From Chrysoperla carnea (taxonomy: Eukaryota > Arthropoda > Insecta > Neuroptera > Chrysopidae): DNA of 64,000 nt. Shown piece after piece: positions 1 through 10,735 of this stretch. A model generated the notes under the pieces. It was not told the origin of the DNA. It made no database searches and saw only the letters and a list, made by a program, of their open reading frames with translations. A program made the translations under genes and the position numbers. The stretch covers positions 12,036,001 through 12,100,000 of the forward strand of contig NC_058339.1 of the NCBI RefSeq assembly GCF_905475395.1, written 5' to 3'. Within the stretch, counting starts at the first letter, position 1. Each line of letters opens with the position of its first letter.

Positions 1-1121
1 GGATGATTTTCTCAAACAAACAAAAAAAGATAGTCAGTCATGGGGTCTGTGACGGAAGTGAAAACTTAAAACTTTGAAATAACTGTGTTTTTTTTCTAGC
101 TGTGTTTTGATAGTTTGCGTATTCACGAGTTTCTGTACAATGGGTGTCAGAAAGAAAGTGCGACAGCCGACTATTCAATTTCAATTTAATTTTACAGTCT
201 TCAATAAAATCAATAAAAAAATTATGATGGTAAATACTATCTGTATACGAAATTTCATCAAAATCGTTAGAACTGATCTCGATATTATTTAAGAACGCAA
301 TCTAAATGTCTTAGAGGGTACCGCCTTATGTGTTATAAACTGAATTATAAAGAACACAGATAACAGACTCGTATTTATTGTTCATTATTTTTCAAGATCA
401 CATTGCAATTATAGGAATTCTAGTTATTACTGCATTGAAATTACTTAGCGCATTCCACACTTGTCCTACATATTTCATTTCATTTCTAATTGTGTATCAG
501 TTTAACCGACCAATGGACGCGAAAATTTGCACACAAATATCGTTTTTACCTTTGAAATTTCCGAAGTAAGATGGATCGAAATGCAGTTTTTTGCAATACG
601 TTTTAGAAGGTATTTATAAACTTTGTAGATATTGCAGATTATTCAGAAATAATTTCCCTCGTTTGTGCCTCAAAAACTGCATTTTTTAATGTATTTTTTT
701 AACCCCCCAACTAAAAAAAAGGGATGTTAAATTATAAGTTATGTGTGTGTGTCTGTCTGTGGCATCGTAGCGCCTAAACGAATGAACCGATTTTAATTTT
801 TTTGAACTTTAGCTGATTCACCCATATTTGATATACATATACTTTTTAAAGTTTTAAATTAGTAAAAAATACTTTTTAAATGACAAGTTTTTATTGTACT
901 CAAAAGTAGAAAATAGTTTTTTTTATGAGTCACTCATACCCGACTTTTTTTAAAAGCTTAAGTCGCTATGATTCATTCTTAATATTATAAATTGTGCACC
1001 TCCAGCTTTTACAAATAGTCGTGTATGAGTGACTCATAGAAAAAATTATTTTCTACTACAAAAACTTGTCCCTTAAAAAGTTTTTTTTATTTATAAATCT
1101 AAAACAAAAGATAATACTTAC
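1..1121. other. Left-edge noncoding stretch with an interspersed repeat
   Basis: No convincing coding exon is seen here. Around 690-835 there is a repeat containing a run of C, a GTGTGTGTGTCTGTCTGTGG tract and a 'gcatcgtagcgcctaaacg' stretch. Related sequence in the opposite orientation lies near 62400-62580. If the minus-strand exon at 1122-1466 is real, its downstream exons would lie here or beyond the left edge, but none could be recognised. Confidence 0.4.
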
Positions 1122-1466
1122 AAATGATTCAAATTGATGTCGAATTGTTTTCGAACGTTTAACAAAAAAGATTTTTTGTATATCACGTGTCATCGTAAAT
1201 CCGCAATTTAAAGCTCCACCAAAGCAAAATGATAGAGCCATTGGAAAATAGTCTTCGTGTAAATCCATTTCCATCCATATTGCACGCCATATACTAATTA
1301 CCGATGGTGCAATTATAAACAAACAAAAACCATAATCAAATACTTTTAAAAATTGTTTCTCTTTATATGTAAATATTATTAAATCTTTTTCATTGAAAGA
1401 AATATCACTATCGTTTTTTAATATGTTTGGAATTATTTGAATTTGATTCGTTGATTCGTTGTCCAT
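1122..1466 (-). CDS. Possible first coding exon of a fuseless-like multipass membrane protein (partial)
   Basis: Reading from the ATG at 1466, 115 codons run to a clean GTAAGT donor just after 1122. The frame continues only a little past the donor before a stop, as expected for intron sequence. The peptide has a polar N-terminus, then a hydrophobic segment around residues 42-62 ending in the tryptophan-bearing SIWRAIW, then a second segment around residues 72-90 beginning FPMALSFCFGG. Two closely spaced membrane helices with a WRxxW motif between them resemble the insect fuseless family, an eight-pass synaptic membrane protein. That assignment is from memory of the family pattern and is uncertain. 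The remaining exons are not in view, so this may be a partial gene, a pseudogene or an unrelated membrane protein. Confidence 0.4.
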
Positions 1467-3025
1467 GATTATTTATAAACAACAAACTCAACTATTTCTT
1501 TATTGAAAAACAGTTAATAAGTCGTTTGTTACTTGAAATAAATTTATATGAAATTTATGCAAATTACTAATAAATTAGGTAAATTTTATATGAATCTCCA
1601 TTAATCTCTTCAATATACTGATAATAAAACTTTTATGGTGTACTTACATATAAAATCTTTTAAAACTCGAGTAACTTAAAATTAAAGATTTTTTTTACTT
1701 TGTTTACAACATTTTTTTGAAAGACATTCCAATTAACGCTCTTGAAAAGTCCATCCTTAATTTATGTTATTACTTGTAATCAAAACTAATTTCTTAAGCA
1801 AACTAAAGTTGATGATGTTTTTCCTTAAAGAAACCAGTTTCTCTTCAGTAGTGTAACTACTGGAGACTAGTTAAAGTAGTCCGGCCATCACGTGACTAAT
1901 CTATTAGGCAATTTATATGACGTACATGTAATAAAATGCCTCTAAAAGTATCGTAAACTAGCCAATTATATGACGTAAATGTAATAAAATGCTCTAAAAA
2001 TATCGTAAAAGCGTCAAAAACCCAAGTTTTTTTTTGCATGAATAGAATCTGTGATAAATTTTCATCATGATGAACACTTTTTTGAAGCTCAATCACCGAT
2101 TAATTTTTGTACAATTAACATTATTGTGAGTTCTTCCATAAAGTACGGTGCTAAAAATCACAATTTTAAAATAATTCAAAATTTTGCCGCAAAAAAGGCC
2201 TCAAAACTGTGTTTATTGTGATCAAGGGACTTTGTACTATAATTTACCGCAAAAAATGAACATTCACGGTACCTACTCAAAAAGCCGAACTACCTTAAGC
2301 TCAGAGCCTACAGATGTCTCAAGAAGTGGGCGATAACATTTCCGTAGAAGGAATTAGAGGGCGAAATGTAAGGATAATTTGGAACTTTCTTTCAATATTA
2401 AACAATTTAATCTGTAATTGAAACCTACCTACTTTGGAGGCGCCGAAAAATAATTGATTCTCGCAGTGGAAGGTAGGCAGTGTTACCAACCCTACTGGTT
2501 TAACAGTAGATCTGCTGTTTTTACATTAACGCCTCTATTTTCTGTTTCATTCCTAATTTGTACTGTTTTTTTGTGGAAAGATCATACGCTACCATGGAAA
2601 GGTTATTTTCAGCTATAAATATTACACAATAAATCCGAAATAACCCCGATTTCCACTCATTTGAAACCACAGAAAAGCCCATGAAGAAATTTAAAAAAAA
2701 TATTTTAATTAAATTGATTTTAATTTTTATTAATTGATTTTAAAAAGGAAAAATAAGTCTGAAAATACTGAAGATGAGGCAGTTGAGGACGAAAGTTGAA
2801 AATAATTTACTTTGATTTTTGTTTTTTATTATCTGCTGTTTTCTTCTGTTTTTTTACTGGTGAGATTGAAATATTTCCCGGTCTAAATTTTTTTTGTTAC
2901 GCCCCAAATATAATCTTTAAGATTTATAATTCTCACCTTCACATTTCTTGTTTTATATTAAATTAATATTAATTAGCACTACATAATATATGTATTGATT
3001 TGAAGGGAAATATTTTTTATTCCAG
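1467..3025. other. Intergenic, transposon remnants
   Basis: At 1908-2010 a unit of about 54 bases starting 'gcaatttatatgacgta' is tandemly repeated twice with a few differences. From about 2470 to 2880 there is a stretch with repeated 'ctgctgtttt' wording, and at 2590 a short frame reading ERLFSAIN that recalls the hAT dimerisation tail but stops within a few codons. No host gene was recognised. Confidence 0.35.
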
Positions 3026-3183
3026 GAGCCAGCATAGAAATAAATGTATCGAGGCCCAACAGCAGCGGCGAAGAATACTCGACAAAAAATTCAATTCTTA
3101 AATTCCAATATGAAAATAGAAAAAGATTCACAGAAGATATACGCGAGAGGTTAGAAAATTGGCTCAAAATTGAAAAAATTTAA
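3026..3183 (+). CDS. Candidate orphan terminal coding exon
   Basis: A pyrimidine-rich acceptor (tttttattccag, ending at 3025) is followed by a frame of 51 residues, read after the first two bases, that ends with TAA at 3181-3183. The peptide is hydrophilic and charged (it contains KFQYENRKRFTEDIRERL), and its base composition is richer in G and C than the surroundings, which is typical of a real last exon here. An AATAAA-like signal follows near 3347. I do not recognise the family and could not find the preceding exon. It could also be a remnant of a retroposed gene. Confidence 0.25.
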
Positions 3184-4689
3184 GCCTATTTCTACTAGCT
3201 ATAGCACTTTTTTTTCTTTTGTTTCTCCTCTGGCAAAATTGTTCTCATTTCAGATATCTGTATCCCTCCGATCTTGACAACATTTTTTTTTTAACCTAAT
3301 ACCATAATTTTGAAACTAGAGATTTCTTTCTTTTTTATTTTTATTAATAAATCACGAAAATGACATTTTCAATATGTTTAATTTTATTTAATATTTTCGT
3401 GATTTAATACCAACATAAAAAATAAAATAAAAATTTCGTGTCTCAAAATTTTCTTATTAAAGAATTATGGGTGATAACTAACACGTTTTCATTAGGCCTT
3501 AAAATGCTACAAATTTGAAATGCAATTCTAGAGTCTATCACTTCACTGATCTCAAAAAAGATCTTGAAAAAACGTTAGATCGTACATTACTGCGGGTTGT
3601 TCACCTAAGCAGAAGTATAGAAAACCCAAACTTTTATCGATTTTTTTATCGTGTATCGTTTTTCTGTGAACTGAAAAACTCAAGTACCTTATTCGCTGCT
3701 CAATTAGAGATACTACTTTTTAACGTCGTTATCTTTAAAAACGGGTTCTGAAATCGGGTCAGGTGGTTCAGACAGTTTATTTACATGTACTCACTAATTT
3801 CAAGATACGCCAAGCAAGAAACACCCCTGAAGATAAGCAACCTCCCGAAAACGACGGTCCACTATGATCCCACGGTGAGGATGGCTCTTACCATATATCT
3901 ATTAAAATTCAAATAAACAAGAATAATTTTAAATATCCAATTATTAAAAATTATTAAAAATAATTTATTATTTTCATTAAGGATCTTTAAAACTTTATAT
4001 ATATCATTTTTTAAATGAAAATCTTAAACTTTAAAATTATTATACAATTTCAGACCTAAAAAAATTACAAATAACGAAACGTCCCGAACTGACGATTGTT
4101 TTTCTTTTTGTCCAATACCCACAAAGATAATCATTTTTAATTTACTAATTGTATTTGCGAAATTATAATTTTCGTTGTAATATAGTGCCAGAAAGTAAAG
4201 TTTGATTTACATTTAAAAAATATATAAACTTTGAAAAAATTATATACAAAAAGGTAAATAATGCAAAAATACCGAAAATTTAAAAACTTTTTTTTAGGTA
4301 CTCCTCGAAGATAGGTAACCGCGTTATAATTTTTGTTCGGCTACTTTATAACATCATCATTAATTCTTTGTACAACGAATTTTGTACGGGTCCTTTTGTT
4401 ATATGATTCAAGGCTGTAAACCTGCATCAATTTTTTTTTTTTTTGATGGAATAAAAATTACAAAAATATCTTTTATTTGTACAGTTTAAGCTCGATTTGT
4501 TTTGTGATGGCATTAAAATTTTATAATTTGATATAATTATTTATTTGTCGAATAAATCCTCTTTATAGAATCATCTCACATTATTAAATATGTAATTTTA
4601 TTATACAAAATTATTAATATTTTTATAGAGACGGTGTAATAAGAGGCAAATAAGAAACTCAGTAGTCAGTGGCGGATATAGATTTTTGG
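3184..4689. other. Intergenic, no gene recognised
   Basis: AT-rich sequence with homopolymer runs. Near 3805-3875 is a GC-richer patch with 'cctgaagataagcaacctcc' followed by CGAAAACG, wording often found in retroelement debris. A 78-codon open frame at 3515-3751 has no recognisable domain and is not called as a gene. Confidence 0.35.
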
Positions 4690-4870
4690 TACTTAGACTG
4701 ATGGCAATCTTTGGATCGATTTTAGTCCGTATCTCAAAAACTATTCAACCAGTCAACAAATGCACTCGATTTTTGTACTTTTTGTGTCAAAATAACCTTA
4801 TATACTGAATTTTATCGAAATTGGTGATAAAAAATATTTTTCGATTTTTTTGCAATTTTTGAATCGTTAT
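4690..4870 (+). repeat. Fragment of the ~305-bp Z repeat
   Basis: This contains the diagnostic wording of the Z family: a GGATCGATTTTAGTCCGTAT block, then 'caaatgcactcgatttttgta', then a 'ttatcgaaattgg' block. It is in the same orientation as the copies at 22.5 and 57.1 kb and opposite to the array at 5.9-6.6 kb. Confidence 0.65.
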
Positions 4871-5887
4871 CTGATCAGATCAATAATTATTGATCTGTTT
4901 TTTCTCCAATTTTCGCCATGTAAGGGAAAATTTTCCCAAGTTTATAAGGCGAAAATATAAAAAGCTCGTTAAGCCACCTACTTACAAAAGTATTTTGGCC
5001 TTTTTGTAGTTTCATTGAAAATTTTCATTTTGAATCTTTTCATCCAATACTTACATCTTCAGCCGTAACCAGACGTTAACTAAACTCTTGCCGCAGTGCG
5101 AAATTCCGCATTGCCCGTGGCTAAAAATAGGCTAGAAAAATAGTATATAATCATACAAACTATCAATAGTAATTTACTATCTTTTTACTTATAGGCAATG
5201 TTATTACGGATATGATATACGAATAACATAACGAACAAAATTAAATCTTGATATTATTTCTCTTTGGCAGTGCGATAAGCTTTAAAATTAGGGACAAATC
5301 ATGGAATTTGATAACAAGGAAGATCTCCTAATGTATCTTTTGGATAGCATCACAGTTTTAAAATATTCAGATATATATATTTTTTAATTAAATTTCATAC
5401 AAAACTTAAGTGTAAATAATCGGTGTAATCTTAATTTATCCAATATAATAAAAGATATGATAATAATATAAATTTATGATGGCTAATATAATATTATATT
5501 ATAATAAATGTTAAAAAATGAATGAGAATTATATTAAATAATTTGTTTATTGAATAATGATTCAATTTGCATTAGTTCAAGTTACAGTACACTATTAATT
5601 AAATAAAGTCTAGGTCATATATTTATTATAATTAAATATCCTACACAGAAAATATATAATAATATTAAAATAGTTTTTATCAATTGAGGAACAAGATCTT
5701 TATATATAACAAAATTATATGTTATTACCTACATAATTAAAAAGCGTATGTATATGTATGTTAGTTTATTACAATAGCTTATAACGCATCATAATTATAT
5801 GCGTGTATCCATGTAGGTCACCTAAAAAAAGGATAGTCAGTGGTATGAAGTTCGACTCCCGAGATTCAAGCCTGGCAATGCATCAAA
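4871..5887. other. Intergenic, AT-rich, no gene
   Basis: No coding or RNA gene is seen. At about 5845-5870 the phrase GTTCGACTCCCGAGATTCAA resembles a polymerase III B box, and a similar phrase in reverse lies near 11095-11120. Both look like remnants of a tRNA-derived SINE rather than tRNA genes. Confidence 0.3.
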
Positions 5888-6640
5888 GGTTTTTTATCTC
5901 CAATTTCGATAAAACTCATTATATAAGGTAATTTTGACCCAAAAAGTACAAAAATCAGGTACATATGTTGACTGGTCGAATAGTTTTTCTCAGAAACTCT
6001 GCATCCAATCATTAAATTAATCTGATTTTTATACTTTTTGGGTCAAAATTACCCCATCCACCGAGTTTCATCAAATTCCAAAACAAAATTTTTTTTTCCG
6101 ATTTTCTCGATTTTTTCAAAGCCCCTTAAAAAAATTTCAAAAAATCGAAAAATTTTTTTTATTTCCAATTTCGATAAAAGTCAGTATATAAAGTAATTTT
6201 GACCCAAAAAGTACAAAAATCGGGTGCATTTGTTGACTGGTCGAATAGTTTTTGAGATAAGGACTAAAATCGATCCAAATATTGCGATATCTCAGAAACT
6301 CTGCTTCCAATCATTAAATTAACCTGATTTTTATACTTTTTGGATCAAAATTACCCTATCCACTAAGTTTCATCAAATTCCAAAACAAAAATTTTTTTTC
6401 CCGATTTTCTCGATTTTTTCAAAGGGGTACCCCTTAAAAAAATTTCAAAAAATCGAAAAATTTTTTTTATTTCCAATTTCGATAAAACTCAGTATATAAG
6501 GTAATTTTGACCCAAAAAGTACAAAAATCGGGTGCATTTGTTGACTGATCGAATAGTTTTTAAAATACGGACTAAAATCGATCCAAATAGTGCGATATCG
6601 CAGAAACTCTGCATCCAATCATTAAATTATCACTTTTTTA
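5888..6640 (-). repeat. Tandem array of the ~305-bp Z repeat
   Basis: Three successive units begin with the block 'tccaatttcgataaaa' at about 5898, 6168 and 6474. Each carries 'gtaattttgacccaaaaagt' and, about 150 bases later, its diverged reverse complement 'actttttggatcaaaattac', so every unit is itself an imperfect inverted repeat. The first unit is shorter than the others. The same family recurs at 4.7, 22.5 and 57.1 kb. Confidence 0.8.
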
Positions 6641-7033
6641 AAGATAGACAACTTTTTATACATATCTATTTATAATGCTGTCGCAACATTATAAATAGAT
6701 AATGGTTTAAAAATGTATGAAATAAAAATAAAAAATGTGACTGCCCTGCAAAAACGAACAAAAAAGTATTGGAAAAAGGGCTGAGATATTTAATTTATAA
6801 ACAGCACCCAGTTAATATTAAATAATATTTATTTACAATAATTTATTTACAAAATGTTGTTTTTCTACACAGTGTAATGATTTTAAAACAATCACAAATA
6901 TACAAAAATTATTAAGAATTTAAAACTGAATTATACAAGAAATAATTACTGACAAAATTTTTGTGTCAGTTATCACATTTATTACTTTTTTAAAGCTTAC
7001 GCCAATAACAGCTTAGTTCAGGGATATTATATT
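6641..7033. other. Intergenic, short inverted repeat
   Basis: At about 6658-6700 'tatctatttataatgctgtc' is followed by its near inverse 'gcaacattataaatagata', a local hairpin. Otherwise this is AT-rich sequence leading into the hAT fragment. Confidence 0.3.
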
Positions 7034-7279
7034 TTGAAGCACGCCAACGTTCACAACTATAAAAGTAAAAATGCCAATAAACAAATTTCGGTAACATGGA
7101 ATTTGTTACCAGGCACATTTAAAAGTTTGAAGAAGCACGCTCGTACTATTTTATCCATATTTTCATTTAACTATGCCATCGAGCCATTTTCAGATATGGG
7201 AAACATTATAGACTCGCTTAGAAACCGTTTGACAGATGACTCTAGTTCAGTATGCATTCTGCTAAAAGTAACAACTTAG
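7034..7279 (+). pseudogene. hAT-type transposase C-terminal fragment (ZBED/GTF2IRD2-like)
   Basis: An 81-codon frame carries the C-terminal dimerisation region of hAT-derived transposases. The pieces KKHARTILSIFSFNYAIEPF, then SLRNRLTDD, then ILLKVTT line up with the family pattern 'hA..iLs.FgStY.CE..FS.M...ks..RnRLTD..l...L.LkvT'. The usual cysteine-glutamate after the tyrosine reads IE. The full transposase would be several hundred residues longer upstream, and those parts are absent, so this is a broken relic of a plain DNA transposon. No terminal inverted repeats were identified. Confidence 0.6.
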
Positions 7280-7452
7280 AACCCTAATATAAGTTATTTT
7301 TCTAATAATCACGAAATCAAGATTATTTGATGTCACGTCTATGACCTCATTAAACGCTTCTTTAGGAAAAATGACACTTTGATACATAAAGGTTCGCTAC
7401 CCTTGGACTAATTCTATGAGGTATCATAATACATCGTTTACCGACTAAGTAA

Positions 7453-9936
7453 CTATGTTTTCTTTTTCAAATTAACTTTCAATTCCTCCCTAGAAATAAA
7501 TTCGTTGATATCATCGTCACTACTGAACTTCACTCTTTCTTCTGCTTTGATACGTTCAGCTCGACTAACATAAGTTTTACATACTTTAATAAATTCATCA
7601 ACATTAACTTTCGTCACAACCTTCTGATAGCGCTCATACACGTCTTTAACAGCGGAGTAAACATTGGGCGGAAAAACGGTTACCAAGTCCCCGTAGAACT
7701 TTTTTCTTTTTAAAATAAACTCGACGTATTCGACCAAGGTGGGATATTTTTGTGATTCTATCACACAATCAATAAAAAGTTTGTATAGAGATAAAATCCT
7801 GGCAAATTCAAGCGAATCGATAGCTTCGTAGGTAACGTCAATTTTATCTTTATCGTCGTCATTGTTGATAACTACTTTCCTTGTATTCTGGACCAATTCT
7901 GTGTAGAATGATTTGTTTTTGTCGATGGTAAAAAAGGGTCGGAAGGTCTTTTCACAAATTTCAAACGTGCCTTTCCCGGTTTTTGATTTATCCAAATCAT
8001 ATTCGTAATGTATTAAGTGAACATAGTCATTCAGATGAACTTTCTCTTCAACAACATCGTCACGCAATATTTCCTTGTGATTCAATTTAAGGTAATTGAG
8101 CTTGTACAGATTAAACGGTTTTTCAATTTCGCTGATCAGAAAACCATCTGTAGTCGTGAAAATATTATTCAAAATATAATAAACTTTATCTGTAGGTTTT
8201 TGGATTTTCTTCAAAAGCATCACGTAACTAATTAGCTCTCTTCGTTTTTTGATAGACTCCAAATCTAGATCGTAATTGAAGTACTTCAAAATTTCAATCA
8301 TATAACCCGCTACGCCATGAAACCACCTCAGCCGTTCCTGCGTGAAGTTTTGAGGATTATCTTTGAAAATTACTGACGACAATTCAACGCAGTACCACAA
8401 CGCAGTTAGCAGTGATGTATTTTGATCAGGGTCCAGCGGCAAAGATGACAGCCCAATTTTGCACACAGTCTCACTGATACGTCGCATAGCGTATTTTTGG
8501 AACTGGTCAACGACATTTCTGTCCATCCACTCTTTGTTTTCACAGTTTTTCCACAGCACAAAGTAAAACAACCCAACATTGTAATTGATCTTCTTACGAT
8601 CAAAATATGTCGCTGACAAAATGTAGTCGTTGTATTTATCAAATTGATTGGTATCTGTTAGCACAAGGCCACCATAAAAGGGTCTTCGTGTTCGCGGCTC
8701 ATTTTTTGTATTGTTTGCCAGCAATTGTTTGTAAACATTCAAAGTGTAAAAGTAACCGATGGACTCACTAACATCTTTATCGTTAACCAAAAACAGCGGA
8801 CACTCCATGGTCGATTTGAACTTGCTAAAACTGGCAGGTGTCACTTGGTTTACCAATAGAGTTCTATGGAAAATAATTTTTTCCATCAAATTGAACTTCG
8901 TTAAAATTACAACAGGGATGCCTTTCTCGTCGTCCAGTATTACATCGGGGAATTCAATTTCTTGCTCGGGTGTAAAATTAACATCGACGACTTGTTCCTC
9001 TTCAACGGACTTGTCAAATTTCTTGTCGAACTTCAAGGCGTCAAACGAGTACGATTTTGTGTCGCTGACGATGTAATTGATCAAAGTTGAAATGGATTTC
9101 TCAATGTCAACCTTATCTGAATAAACCGCAGCATTGAGATTCTTGTACCAATCCGTCTCAACGAATGCACGAAGGAATATATTTCTATCCTTTGTTTCGA
9201 GGTTAACTTCGCTTTTTCCACTGTTCGATGACAATTCGTCAAATAATCGATCTCTTAGCTTTTTCAATTTGTCTATTTCTTTTAAAGCAATAGCGTCTTT
9301 TGCCAATTCCTTTCTGATAAATTTCAACCTAATATAAGACTTCAACTGATCTTTTTCGGCAGCAAAGTTATTAACATTGACTTTGCCATAGTCAAACTCC
9401 TCGGAAATATCAATGCAGTCATAGAGTTCGTTATTACGATAAACTATGCAACGGCTCTTGAAAAAAGACGTTGCTACTGAAAAGTCGATTGCGTTCGGGT
9501 TTTCATTGATTGCATGGAAAACAACGGTTTCGTAATGCATAAACTGGTTCAATTCGAAACATTCCTCTGCACTGTCATTGTCAATCAATCCATCTGTGAT
9601 GAGATACAGCAATTTTATTTTATCATCTTTATCAACGATACGCTTTTCTTTTAGGCATTTGATAATACATTCCGGATATGTACCCATAAGTCCAGATTTA
9701 CGTGATAAATATGCTTCTCTTGTTTCGTCTTCATCGACTTCCCAACATTCGCTACCCCAGTGCAAGTAAACTATTTTCGATTCTGTTGGAGGTTCTCCAG
9801 AAACCAGTAAGTCTTTTTTTATTTTTTCTACGTCCCCTTGGAACTGATCAAGTGTTTTCAAGCCGTTGTTATGATAATAGTCTACTCGATCCGTTGAGCC
9901 CGAAAAATCTTTTGCGTAAATGAAGCAATTAACCAT
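7453..9936 (-). CDS. Large single-exon protein with a von Willebrand A (MIDAS) domain, family unknown
   Basis: An uninterrupted 827-codon frame starts at the ATG at 9936 and ends with TAA. Residues 1-180 look like a vWA domain with a complete metal-ion-dependent adhesion site: DFSGS at residues 10-14, a threonine at 86 (GLMGTYPE) and ITDG with the aspartate at 115. A charged, possibly coiled segment follows (about 185-235). The remaining 590 residues contain no domain I recognise; they are rich in Lys, Asp, Tyr and Phe, with an acidic patch near 700. There is no signal peptide or obvious membrane helix. One hand-counted line inside it (9001-9060) is 40% GC, against 25-33% in two lines of INTS8, and it uses more C-ending codons than its neighbours. 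The long intron-free frame and different composition suggest a gene acquired from a large insect DNA virus or another mobile source. A host-derived retrocopy is the alternative. The frame looks whole. Confidence 0.75.
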   Translation of the reverse strand: MVNCFIYAKDFSGSTDRVDYYHNNGLKTLDQFQGDVEKIKKDLLVSGEPPTESKIVYLHWGSECWEVDEDETREAYLSRKSGLMGTYPECIIKCLKEKRIVDKDDKIKLLYLITDGLIDNDSAEECFELNQFMHYETVVFHAINENPNAIDFSVATSFFKSRCIVYRNNELYDCIDISEEFDYGKVNVNNFAAEKDQLKSYIRLKFIRKELAKDAIALKEIDKLKKLRDRLFDELSSNSGKSEVNLETKDRNIFLRAFVETDWYKNLNAAVYSDKVDIEKSISTLINYIVSDTKSYSFDALKFDKKFDKSVEEEQVVDVNFTPEQEIEFPDVILDDEKGIPVVILTKFNLMEKIIFHRTLLVNQVTPASFSKFKSTMECPLFLVNDKDVSESIGYFYTLNVYKQLLANNTKNEPRTRRPFYGGLVLTDTNQFDKYNDYILSATYFDRKKINYNVGLFYFVLWKNCENKEWMDRNVVDQFQKYAMRRISETVCKIGLSSLPLDPDQNTSLLTALWYCVELSSVIFKDNPQNFTQERLRWFHGVAGYMIEILKYFNYDLDLESIKKRRELISYVMLLKKIQKPTDKVYYILNNIFTTTDGFLISEIEKPFNLYKLNYLKLNHKEILRDDVVEEKVHLNDYVHLIHYEYDLDKSKTGKGTFEICEKTFRPFFTIDKNKSFYTELVQNTRKVVINNDDDKDKIDVTYEAIDSLEFARILSLYKLFIDCVIESQKYPTLVEYVEFILKRKKFYGDLVTVFPPNVYSAVKDVYERYQKVVTKVNVDEFIKVCKTYVSRAERIKAEERVKFSSDDDINEFISREELKVNLKKKT

Positions 9937-10289
9937 TTTCCCTGGGTGTCAAGTTTCCTCTTTAAAAGTGAAACAATGTTGCGTCTATTGACGAACACTT
10001 ACTCTCGTTACTGATTCCAGTGTGTATTGCTCCAAGTTATTTTTGTCTATGTCGTATTGGCACACAATGATAAGCAAACTTCGGCCCAGGTGGAGGTGGA
10101 AGGTTCCTAAAACAAAAACACATGTTAGAATCGTAGACAAAAATTATTTACAATCCAAGAATGACTCAAGATCAAATCAGCGTCAACTATTCGATCGTCG
10201 CTAAAAACTTGAAATAAGTTTACTATTTAACTGGAGATACGTGAGTTTACAAAATGTGAGGATCTCATTTTTTCACACGGTTATAGTCA

Positions 10290-10735
10290 CTCTATAGCGA
10301 AACTATTCACATCGTGGATGAGTTTTATTTCCGTAGTTTCCATGGTAATGACACACTACTTTATTAATATAATTTAATGAATGGACTTCTGAATGAAGTC
10401 TGTGGTTTCTATATATATTTTACGTAGAAAATTTAATACTATTTTCTAACAAATTTAAATAAGTTAGTTAACTTAATTTACATTTGAAAATATTATTTCT
10501 GCAAAAACAAGTTTAATTAATTGTTATTATTTAATAATTTCTATTTGTCATTTACTATACCAATTACATGTAAACAATTGAAAAATAGTCATATTTTAAA
10601 ATAAAACGTGTGATTTATTGCTAATTTCATTTCATTTCAAGAGATCAGCGCCGCAATCGATTAAATTGCTCCCTCGTGTGTGTTGTTACCATGGAAACTC
10701 TTGAAAAAAAGCTCATGCACGGTGCAAATACCGTG
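10290..10735. repeat. Inverted-repeat pair bracketing ~450 bp (MITE-like)
   Basis: The left arm 'tgagttttatttccgtagtt' plus TCCATGGTAA is matched in reverse by the right arm TTACCATGGAAAC...AGCTCATGCACGGTGC. A third arm of the same family stands alone at about 43497-43545. The arms are diverged and no target duplication was identified. Confidence 0.45.

Noticed and set aside
2585-2690. ERLFSAIN as a hAT transposase piece
   Set aside because: Only about eight residues match before stops. Too little to annotate beyond a mention.
3515-3751. 78-codon plus-strand open frame
   Set aside because: No recognisable domain, no splice support, and frames of this length arise by chance in AT-rich sequence.
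3805-3875. CCTGAAGATAAGC...CGAAAACG as a hammerhead ribozyme core
   Set aside because: The stretch between the two core boxes does not form a convincing stem II, and no matching stem I/III arms were found. More likely retroelement debris.
5845-5870. GTTCGACTCCC as part of a tRNA gene
   Set aside because: No A box, cloverleaf or acceptor stem at the right distance. Treated as a SINE-like remnant.
8759-9076. 105-codon frame opposite the vWA gene
   Set aside because: Antisense shadow of the long minus-strand frame, with no domain of its own.
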